Positions 1 to 6,317 of a DNA stretch of 15,281 nt are shown piece after piece; the first letter of the stretch is position 1; each line of letters opens with the position of its first letter. Both the position numbers and the translations under genes were made by a program. The stretch lies in NCBI GenBank assembly GCA_937967775.1, contig CALCJH010000331.1, forward strand, positions 1 to 15,281. Reading direction: 5' to 3'. A model generated the notes under the pieces. That model saw only the letters and a list, made by a program, of their open reading frames with translations. It ran no database searches and was not told the origin of the DNA. The DNA comes from an uncultured bacterium (GTDB lineage: Bacteria; Armatimonadota; UBA5829; DSUL01).

Positions 1-1104
1 CGCGGGCTGATCCGCCATATTGGCCAGCACGATGCTGAGGCGCAGGTCGGCCCCGGTGCCGTTCTGATGATGATAGAGCAGCCGGGTAGGCTTGCCCGGC
101 TCCAGCAGGGCCGCATACAGAGGCTGCGGAGTCTTCACCTGTTCCGGGAAGTTACTGTAGAGCAACACCTCGGTGTCCCGGGCGTCGAGACTGGTGCGCT
201 GGACCTCCACCGACGTCTGAATCCGCGCCGTCAGGAATCCTACGCCATCCATCTTGATGTTCACCGGGACCCTCAGCGATGCCGCTCCCTGGGGCAAAGC
301 CGGTGCCTTCCCGTCCACGGAAACCACAGCGAATGCCCCTGGCTGGAGCTGGCATACCGCACGTGCGGCGCGAAGCACAGCCTCTTCCACCACGTCCGCG
401 GGAATTCCCGAACGGCCTGTCACCCGTGCCACGGGCACCGGCTGGCTCATGGTTCCCGCATAATGAGCCACCCGGACCGGGATGGAATCCGACCCGTCCG
501 GGCAGGTGATGGTCAGGCGAGCAGATGCGGGGCTCTTTCCCAGCACGGACACCGTGCTGGACGGCTCCATCCGGATTTCTGCCGCGTCCGGAGGGTCCAG
601 CGTAATCTGGAAGGGACCGCGGGAACTGCCGGTTACCGCCGCCCGCCGGGTCTCCCCGATGGGGACGGTAAGCTCGCGCTCCCGGAGCCTCACCGGCGGA
701 AGGGTCAGCTGACGCGTCAGCTGTTGGGCCCACGTGCGGGCAAGGGCAAGCGGTGTGGTGGACTGAGCCGCCGCCTCCGCCGCGGTGGCATACGCCAAAA
801 CCTGGTTGCCCCAGTAAAGCGTCGCAGATCGTGCTGTGCCGGCTGCGCGGATCTTCGAAGGCGAGTGACCTTGCGCCGCAAGGTCGCTGATCCTACGCAC
901 CACCAGAGCTGCCCGGTGCTGCGGGTCCAGCCCGGCATTGGAGGTGCGAACGGACATGACCGGTCCGTTGTTCACGTAGACGACGGCCGTCTTGCCCGAG
1001 ACGCGCACATCAACCGAGACGGCAGCCTCTCCCGGGCGCGCCGCCAGGGCTAGCAGGGCTAGGATGACTAGGGGAATGACGGATAAGAGTCGGGATAGTC
1101 GCAT
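1..1104 (-). CDS. Exported protein of unknown function, 3' end outside the window
   Basis: The frame is open for 368 codons from ATG at 1104-1102 to the window edge, so the C-terminus is missing. Residues 1-27 form a signal peptide: RLSR, then a hydrophobic stretch, then a likely cut after GEA. Residues 30-135 look like an alpha/beta domain with NNGPVMSVRT, a helix around HRAALVVRRI, YWGNQVLAYAT and TPLALARTWAQQL. I associate this pattern with an uncharacterised periplasmic domain that can precede MscS-type channels, but that link is from memory. Residues 140-215 are beta-rich and Ig-like. Residues 310-368 contain LLYSNFPE and LLYHHQNGTG, which I have seen in exported proteins of similar bacteria. 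AAGGAGG at 1113-1107 sits only 2 nt before the ATG, an unusually short spacing, but no better start is visible. The first 20 codons are rich in rare CTA/TTA leucine codons. The gene lies 81 bp after the antiporter and has its own promoter. Coding and export are well supported; the function is unknown. Confidence 0.85.
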   Translation of the reverse strand, partial: MRLSRLLSVIPLVILALLALAARPGEAAVSVDVRVSGKTAVVYVNNGPVMSVRTSNAGLDPQHRAALVVRRISDLAAQGHSPSKIRAAGTARSATLYWGNQVLAYATAAEAAAQSTTPLALARTWAQQLTRQLTLPPVRLRERELTVPIGETRRAAVTGSSRGPFQITLDPPDAAEIRMEPSSTVSVLGKSPASARLTITCPDGSDSIPVRVAHYAGTMSQPVPVARVTGRSGIPADVVEEAVLRAARAVCQLQPGAFAVVSVDGKAPALPQGAASLRVPVNIKMDGVGFLTARIQTSVEVQRTSLDARDTEVLLYSNFPEQVKTPQPLYAALLEPGKPTRLLYHHQNGTGADLRLSIVLANMADQPA

Positions 1105-1152
1105 AGCCTCCTTGCTCCCGGCTTCCTGATGTTCCGCAAGAGTGGTTTCGGG

Positions 1153-1181
1153 ATTGTACTCCCCCTGCGTTCCGGTGTCAA
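1153..1181 (-). promoter_or_regulatory. Sigma70-type promoter for the exported protein at 1-1104
   Basis: On the minus strand TTGACA (1181-1176) is a perfect -35 box. Exactly 17 bp further on is TACAAT (1158-1153), five of six matches to the -10 consensus. The predicted transcription start is near 1146, giving a leader of about 40 nt. The promoter lies just past the antiporter stop codon, so the downstream gene can be expressed independently. Confidence 0.75.
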
Positions 1182-1185
1182 ACCA

Positions 1186-3561
1186 TCAGCCCTTTCCGCA
1201 GACTATCTGCTCCGTCCGGTCGATTGCGGCAGGACTCCCCATGACGATCAGCTCATCCCCTGGCTGGATGACGAAATCCGGGTCAGGATTGGTATGCACC
1301 TTCTCCCCGTTCCGTTTGATCGCCAGGACGGTTATGCCATATTCCTGGCGCACCCTGGCCTCGCGAAGGCTCTTCCCGGCGAGGGGACATCCTTCCGAGA
1401 CCTGCAGATCTCCGATCTCAAGATCCTCGCTCTCGTTGTGGACCACCAGGTCCAGGAAGTCCATGGTCCGGGGCTTGATGACCGCAGCGGCGATCCGTTT
1501 TCCTCCGAGGGTGTAGGGCGACATGACCCGGTCTGCGCCGGCCCGCTTCAGCTTCTGCTCGTTCTCCTCGCGGATGGAGCGGGCCACGATGTACAGGTTC
1601 GGATTCAACCCCCGGGCCGTCAGCACGATGAAGACGTTCTCCTCATCGGTCGCTGTCACGGCGATCAGCCCTTTTGCCTTGTTGATATTCGCCCGGTGGA
1701 GCACCTCATCGTCAGTCGCTTTTCCTTCGATGTAGAGCGTGTCGTGCTCGATGAGCGAAGGGATCTGCTCCGGGTTCCATTCGATGACAACGTACGGGAT
1801 GTTGTTCGCCCGCAGATCCTTGACGATCTGCTTCCCCATGCGGCCGTATCCGCAGACGATGTAATGGTCCTTCAGTCTGGCAATCGCGTCGTCCATTCGT
1901 CTTCGCTTCTCCCTGGCTTCCGTCTCCTCCAGCAGGTCAGCCGCCTCAGCGGCCGCGTCGGAAAAAGGTTCAAGCACCACGTGTGCGCCGGCTTTCAAAA
2001 GCTCCGGTGTATCTTCAGGACGCTGCGCTGTCAGGGCAAGGTTGCCGTCGTAACCGTGCGCCTTCAGGCTGTGTGCCAGCGTCAAATTGACATCCCGCGA
2101 CGGTACGGCGCTCACTACCCATCGCACAGTGGAGAGTGGCAGCATGGCCGGGAACTCCGGATCCTGCGCGTCACCGAACCAGGCCGCCCGACCCATTCTG
2201 TTCCATTCGCGCACGGTCTGTGGGTCAAAATCTACCCCAAGTACGCGGCGCCCTCGCTGCTCCAGCTCCCGGACGATGCCGCTGCCATATCTCCCGCAAC
2301 CGAACAGGATGGTGTCCGCGGCTGCCCCCTCGCCGTGCTCCGAGTCCAGCTCCTGTTCACGGAAAGCGTTCTTGCGCTCGAAGATGCGCAAATAAGGCGC
2401 CAGAACGCCGTACAGCTGCCGAGAGTAGAGGATCATATACGTGGACAGGGCGATCGTCACCAGACCCACCAGTGTCACCACGCCCACATCGGCTTCGTCA
2501 ATATGCCCCAGGCTGAAACCAAGCGACGCCAGAATGAGCGAGAACTCGCTGATCTGCGCAACGGTCAGACCGGCCAGGAAGCTGGTGCGGCTGCGGTAGC
2601 CCATCACACCCATGATGACCATGACGATGATCGGGTTTCCGATGAGCACGAAAAGCGACAGTGGCACAGCCTTCCACACCTGGCTTCCCAGTAGCCCCAG
2701 GTTCAGCCTGGCTCCCAGCTCGATGAAAAAGAACAGCAGCAGAAAATCGCGCAGGCTGACAAGCCTGGCTCCGAGGATCTCCCGGTAGCGTGTCGAGGCC
2801 AGAGAGATGCCGGCCAGAAACGCGCCCACCTCTTTGCTGAAGCCCAGCCATTCGCACAGCCCGGCCAGGGCGACAGCCCAGGAGATGGCGCCTAGCACCA
2901 GCAGCTCCGAGGATCGGGCGAAGAATTCCACAACCCGTGGGATGACGAACGCCATCAGCAGGCCGAGACCGGCGATCAGCACCGCCCCTTTTGCAACGAT
3001 CCCGACAATATGTGCCCACAGCGGAAGCTCGCTCTGGCCGCCGAAGGCGGACAGGACGATCATCGCCAGCACCACAACGACGTCCTGTACAATCAGGAAG
3101 CCGATGGCGATGCGTCCGTGGAGCGAGTCGGTCTCGCGCTTGTCTGACAGCAGCTTGACGATGATGATGGTGCTGGAGAAAGTCAGCGCGACAGCCACGT
3201 AGAGCGCGCTGATCGGCCGGAGCCCCAGGGCGATGCATATGAAATAGCCGCCGATGGTGGTAAACGCCACCTGTCCGAGACCCGTCGCCAGCGCAACGGG
3301 ACCCATCGTGCGGATAAGACCCACGTCCAGCTTGAGTCCCACGACGAACAGCAGCAGGGCCAGTCCCAGTTCCGCCAGAAGGTGGATCTGGTCAGACTTG
3401 TCCACCCATCCCAGACCGCTGGGTCCAACAAGGATACCCACGCCGATGAAGCCCACCAGCAGAGGCTGGCGGAGGCGGATGGCGACGGCGCCCACTGCTG
3501 CAGCCACGAGTAGCAGCAGCACGATCTGGTCGAACAGGTTGCGGCTGATCTCAACGCCCAA
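1186..3561 (-). CDS. Kef-type monovalent cation:proton antiporter with tandem RCK domains
   Basis: This inner-membrane CPA2-family antiporter probably exchanges K+ or Na+ for H+. Numbering uses a 791-residue form. Residues 10-390 hold about 12 membrane segments, including GFIGVGILVGPSGLGW near 37-52 and the CPA2 Gln-Asp pair in FLIVQDVVVV (Gln159, Asp160). A first Rossmann/TrkA-N domain (about 415-537) has FGCGRYGSG at 420-428. A second (about 564-687) has CGYGRMG at 570-576 and DATDDEV-like KATDDEV, and resembles the RCK domain of MthK/Kch-type K+ channels. A TrkA-C domain (about 702-787) closes the protein. Usual KefB/KefC proteins are about 600 residues with one RCK domain. The start is uncertain. 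No ATG or GTG precedes the first membrane helix, so I use the in-frame TTG at 3561-3559, just before that helix. A TTG at 3720 would run into the divergent gene and remove its promoter region. Family assignment is firm; the ion is not determined. Confidence 0.9.
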   Translation of the reverse strand: MGVEISRNLFDQIVLLLLVAAAVGAVAIRLRQPLLVGFIGVGILVGPSGLGWVDKSDQIHLLAELGLALLLFVVGLKLDVGLIRTMGPVALATGLGQVAFTTIGGYFICIALGLRPISALYVAVALTFSSTIIIVKLLSDKRETDSLHGRIAIGFLIVQDVVVVLAMIVLSAFGGQSELPLWAHIVGIVAKGAVLIAGLGLLMAFVIPRVVEFFARSSELLVLGAISWAVALAGLCEWLGFSKEVGAFLAGISLASTRYREILGARLVSLRDFLLLFFFIELGARLNLGLLGSQVWKAVPLSLFVLIGNPIIVMVIMGVMGYRSRTSFLAGLTVAQISEFSLILASLGFSLGHIDEADVGVVTLVGLVTIALSTYMILYSRQLYGVLAPYLRIFERKNAFREQELDSEHGEGAAADTILFGCGRYGSGIVRELEQRGRRVLGVDFDPQTVREWNRMGRAAWFGDAQDPEFPAMLPLSTVRWVVSAVPSRDVNLTLAHSLKAHGYDGNLALTAQRPEDTPELLKAGAHVVLEPFSDAAAEAADLLEETEAREKRRRMDDAIARLKDHYIVCGYGRMGKQIVKDLRANNIPYVVIEWNPEQIPSLIEHDTLYIEGKATDDEVLHRANINKAKGLIAVTATDEENVFIVLTARGLNPNLYIVARSIREENEQKLKRAGADRVMSPYTLGGKRIAAAVIKPRTMDFLDLVVHNESEDLEIGDLQVSEGCPLAGKSLREARVRQEYGITVLAIKRNGEKVHTNPDPDFVIQPGDELIVMGSPAAIDRTEQIVCGKG

Positions 3562-3616
3562 AGCAAAAGCGCCCAGGGACGCGGCGGAGATGGTCTTTCC
3601 GGCCGCGTCCCCGTCG

Positions 3617-3622
3617 TATAAT
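3617..3622 (+). promoter_or_regulatory. Candidate -10 box for the transglutaminase gene
   Basis: A perfect TATAAT on the plus strand lies 70 bp before the ATG at 3693. No good -35 box is present at 16-18 bp (the sequence there is around TCTTTC), so it may need an activator. Its bases overlap the minus-strand TATTAT, so the two divergent promoters would compete for the same DNA. Confidence 0.4.
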
Positions 3623-3647
3623 AGTGTCAGTTGGAGGCGTCCAACAA
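3618..3647 (-). promoter_or_regulatory. Candidate promoter for the antiporter gene
   Basis: On the minus strand TTGTTG (3647-3642) is followed after 18 bp by TATTAT (3623-3618). The -10 is a five of six match; the -35 shares only the TTG. It overlaps the inverted repeat at 3630-3645. If used, transcription would start near 3611, which fits a translation start at 3561 but not one at 3720. Confidence 0.4.
3630..3645. promoter_or_regulatory. Perfect inverted repeat between divergent genes, possible operator
   Basis: GTTGGA-GGCG-TCCAAC is a 6-bp perfect inverted repeat with a 4-bp centre. It lies just downstream of the plus-strand TATAAT and inside the spacer and -35 of the minus-strand promoter candidate. 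That position fits a repressor site, or a small hairpin at the 5' end of the plus-strand transcript. No regulator gene is nearby to pair it with. Confidence 0.35.
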
Positions 3648-3692
3648 GAGGGCGGGTCGCGGACCGGCTGATGCCGCCCGGGAAAGGTTTGA

Positions 3693-4952
3693 ATGAAAAC
3701 GGGAGGGGAAAAGCTTTCAAAGCGGTTTCTGATCTGGGTGGCAGCGGTATTTGCGTTGGGCTTGAGGATCCCCGCTGCCTGCGAGGAGGATCGCTACGCC
3801 CGCGCCGACGCCGTGGCGCTGGCCGTCAGGTGCGAGCCTGGCGCTTCCGTCGCCTCGCTTGCCAGGACCCTGACAGGGGGGCTGACATCGGACGAGGAGC
3901 GCGCGCGGGAGATATTCCGCTGGATCGCGGAGAACGTGTCCTACTCGGCCGCGCGTCCGGCCTCAAGCGGCGGCGCAGAGGCTGTCCTGCGAAGCCGCAC
4001 TGCCGCCTGCGAGGGATACGCCAGTCTGTTCGCGGCGATCTGCCGGGCGGCGGGACTGGAGGCAGAGGTGATAAGCGGGTACTCCAAAGGCTATCACTAC
4101 AGGGCAGGAGGAGCGCTGTCCCTCAAGCCGGACCACGCCTGGAATGCGGTGAAGATCGGCGGGGTCTGGAAGCTGGTGGATTGCACGTGGGGTGCGGGCT
4201 ATATGGACGACTCCGGCCGTTTTCATCGTCTCTTCAACGGTCACTACTTCCTGACCCCGCCCGAAGAGTTCATCTTCGATCATTTTCCCGAGGATCCAAA
4301 GTGGCAGCTGGTGGCCAGGCCTGTTTCTCGGGAGGAGTATCAGCAGCTTGTCATGGTGCGGCCGCCGTTCTTCCGGTATGGCTTGCAGCCCGTCAGTCAC
4401 AGGCAGGTTGGGGTCCGGTTGCGTGGTCCGGGCTCTGTGATAATAAGAGCTTCGCCGGACGTTGCGCTGATGGCGCGCCTGTATTCGGGCGACACGGAGG
4501 TAGCAGGCGCTCCCGTGTTTGTCCGGCGCTCCTCAAACGCCGAGGTGCTGATCAATCCGCCGGCTGCCGGAGCCTACCGGCTCCGCATTTTCGCAAAGAG
4601 CTGTGACAGCAGCGGTCCCTACGAGTGGGCGGCGGAATACTCCATCAAGGCAGAGGCGGCGGGGGAGCCGGACGCATATCCTCGCGCCTATGAGGCCTAC
4701 TACAGACGCAGCGTGTGCCTCGATAGTCCTCTCCAGGGGCGTCTTCCAGCAGGTCAGCCGGTGAGCTTCCGCCTCAGAGTTCCGGAAGCAAGCCAGGTGG
4801 CCCTGGTCTCGGGGGACGATCTGACATTTCTTGAAGAGAAGAAGAACTGGCGGGAAGCAACGGTCGTCCCGAAGCGGGGGCCTCTCCAGCTGGCGGCAGC
4901 ATTTCCCGGATCGGACCGGTTTGAAGTGTTGCTGTCCTACGATGTGCAATAG
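3693..4952 (+). CDS. Exported KY/hillarin-like transglutaminase-fold protein
   Basis: This is a 419-residue exported protein with a papain-like transglutaminase core. A signal peptide covers about residues 1-30 (KRFLIWVAAVFALGL, then AAC). The Cys at 30 lacks a good lipobox, so a lipoprotein is unlikely. The core (about 66-170) shows REIFRWIAENVSYS, then catalytic Cys106 in RTAACEGYA, His148 in PDHAWNAV and Asp163 in LVDCTWGAG. The full triad is therefore present. Residues 180-320 include YFLTPPEEFIFDHFPEDPKW and an Ig-like segment with VLINPPAAGAYRLRIFAK. This arrangement matches the KY (kyphoscoliosis peptidase)/hillarin branch, where the core is followed by KY-type Ig-like domains. A second beta-rich region spans 330-419. 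The family includes proteases and cross-linking enzymes, so the reaction is not determined here. GGAAAGG at 3681-3687 is a good ribosome site 5 nt before the ATG. It opens the plus-strand series. Confidence 0.93.
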   Translation: MKTGGEKLSKRFLIWVAAVFALGLRIPAACEEDRYARADAVALAVRCEPGASVASLARTLTGGLTSDEERAREIFRWIAENVSYSAARPASSGGAEAVLRSRTAACEGYASLFAAICRAAGLEAEVISGYSKGYHYRAGGALSLKPDHAWNAVKIGGVWKLVDCTWGAGYMDDSGRFHRLFNGHYFLTPPEEFIFDHFPEDPKWQLVARPVSREEYQQLVMVRPPFFRYGLQPVSHRQVGVRLRGPGSVIIRASPDVALMARLYSGDTEVAGAPVFVRRSSNAEVLINPPAAGAYRLRIFAKSCDSSGPYEWAAEYSIKAEAAGEPDAYPRAYEAYYRRSVCLDSPLQGRLPAGQPVSFRLRVPEASQVALVSGDDLTFLEEKKNWREATVVPKRGPLQLAAAFPGSDRFEVLLSYDVQ

Positions 4953-5003
4953 ACCTGTTGTGCGGAGCGCGTGCCGGGGAGATTGTGTAAGTGAGGCGAG
5001 AAA

Positions 5004-5372
5004 ATGAAACCCGTGCTTTGCGGAATCCTCACTCTGGTATCGATGATAGGTCTGGCTGCAGCCTGCGGGGCGGATACTGTGGCGCTTGCGAAGTTGAAGC
5101 CCGACAGCGCGCCCGCAACGGTGGTTGGTGTGTCCGTGACCGCCGTTTACGATGACGCCCTCTATGTGCAGTCGCCCGGATCGCACTGTGGGCTCAGGGT
5201 GCAGCTTCCAGGTTACACTGGGGTGATCGGGGATCTGGTGAATATCTCCGGTGTGATGGGCACGCTGTCTACCGGCGAGCGCTTCATGCAGGCGGATACC
5301 GTCACGCCTTCCGGGCGATCCCTGGTGCAACCTGTCTGGCTCCGGACGCGGGATGTGGGCGGAGGCAACTAG
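5004..5372 (+). CDS. Exported OB-like protein, N-terminal half of a gene broken by TAG
   Basis: The 122-residue frame starts at ATG 5004, 7 nt after a weak GAGG site. Residues 1-23 form a signal peptide ending around LAAACGA. Residues 25-108 look like one complete OB-like beta-barrel repeat: ATVVGVSVTAVYDDALYVQS, then LRVQLPG, then GDLVNISGVMGTLSTGERF. The frame stops at TAG 5370-5372 in GGA-GGC-AAC-TAG, and the same frame continues without interruption to 6263 with a second OB-like repeat and further domains. In related secreted proteins as I remember them, the segment VGGG followed by PGTGAGQRG and GLNNIGLL is continuous, so this is best read as the first part of a 419-codon gene. The stop falls in the linker after a whole domain, so a stable short product is possible. 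Whether the full protein is made is unknown. Confidence 0.75.
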   Translation: MKPVLCGILTLVSMIGLAAACGADTVALAKLKPDSAPATVVGVSVTAVYDDALYVQSPGSHCGLRVQLPGYTGVIGDLVNISGVMGTLSTGERFMQADTVTPSGRSLVQPVWLRTRDVGGGN

Positions 5373-6263
5373 TTGTTCGATCCGGGGACCGGGGCCGGGC
5401 AGCGTGGCATCCCGGGTAGCACCGGCCTGAACAACATCGGACTGCTGATCAACGTCGCCGGAAAGGTAACCGAGACGGGAACGGACTGGTTCGCCGTGGA
5501 TGACGGTTCGGGATCTCTTGGCGTCTCCGGCGCCGGTGGTCTTCGCGTATCGGCGGTCAACTTCCTGGTCCCTCCCACAGGCGTTCCGGTGCGGGTAACG
5601 GGCATCAGTTCCCTCCGCACGGAGGCCGGAACGCCTGCCGCGTTGCTGCTGCCGCGCTCGGCGTCAGACGTGGCGCTAATCGGAGGCGCAATCTCGGGCC
5701 GCGTGCTGATGTCCGGGAGCCAGATCGTGCCTCTGAATATTGGATCGCCTCATCCCTGTCCGGACAACTATGTGGGCACCTGGGGAGTGTCCGCTCCGCC
5801 GGGAGCGCTGCGGTTCCGGGTGCATTTCACGCAGGTGGAGCTGGACGTGCTTGATGTCCTTCGGATTCTGGGAGCGGGGGGCGAGCTGAGGCAGGAGATC
5901 AGCTGGCTGTTCTACAACTTACCCCTGACCGATTTCTGGAGCGCATGGATCCCGGGCGACTCCGCCACGCTGCGTTTGGAGACGGACGAGCGGTTCTTCC
6001 TGCCCTCGCGATACGGCTTCCAGTGCGACCGTCTTGAAGCGGAGATGCCGGGGACCGGCGTGCCGGGGGTCACACTAACCATTACCCCCGGAGGATACAG
6101 TGCCGTGACCGGACCGGATGGAAGGTATCTGATCCCCGCGCTGCCAGAGGGCGCCTACCGGTTGACCCCCTCACAGCCCGGGGCGAGTTTTCTGCCTCCG
6201 TTCACGGACATCTTAGTACGGGACGGCGCGGCGCTCCACGGACTGGATTTCTTTAAACAGTAA
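5373..6263 (+). pseudogene. C-terminal part (OB-like, CUB-like, carboxypeptidase-regulatory-like) of the TAG-interrupted secreted protein
   Basis: This is the in-frame continuation after TAG 5370-5372. It has no signal peptide or ribosome site of its own; its first codon, TTG, directly follows the stop. Residues below number the whole 419-codon frame. Residues 141-226 form a second OB-like repeat with GLNNIGLLINVAGKVTETG and FAVDDGSGSLGV. Residues 248-345 resemble a CUB domain: PCPDNYVGTWGVSAPPGALR, FRVHFTQVELD, DFWSAWIPGDSATLRLETDE and YGFQCDRLEAE, with Cys252 and Cys341 placed for a disulfide. Residues 350-405 look like a carboxypeptidase-regulatory-like beta-sandwich (GVTLTITPGG, GPDGRYLIPALPEGAYRL). 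There is no frameshift or sign of decay elsewhere, so the TAG is either recent, read through, or a sequencing error. The intact protein would be exported and probably bind carbohydrate or protein. Confidence 0.7.
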
Positions 6264-6317
6264 CCGTTGAGGAACGCTGGCGGCCCTCAAATTGCCGCCG
6301 AATGGAAAGGATTCTGC

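Noticed and set aside
152..1053. Open frames on both strands inside 1-1104 that begin and end within the window
   Set aside because: They are low-complexity Arg/Gly/Pro translations. The true frame has no stop in the window and shows a signal peptide, a ribosome site and a promoter.
1129..2694. Long plus-strand open frame (521 codons) opposite the antiporter
   Set aside because: It is rich in Arg, His and Pro with no domain pattern, and the minus strand encodes a clear antiporter over the same bases. It is a GC-rich shadow frame.
3254..4606. Plus-strand frame (450 codons) across the divergent promoter region and the transglutaminase
   Set aside because: It crosses the antiporter 5' end in antisense and then overlaps the transglutaminase in another frame, with no recognisable domain.
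5370..5372. Genome-wide reassignment of TAG to an amino acid
   Set aside because: Genes ending at 4952 and 8039 stop at TAG where the protein is complete, and extension past them gives no conserved sequence.
6279..6299. GGCGGC-GCCGCC hairpin before the phosphohexomutase as a terminator
   Set aside because: The stem is only 6 bp with no T-tract, and it lies within a short gap of a likely operon.
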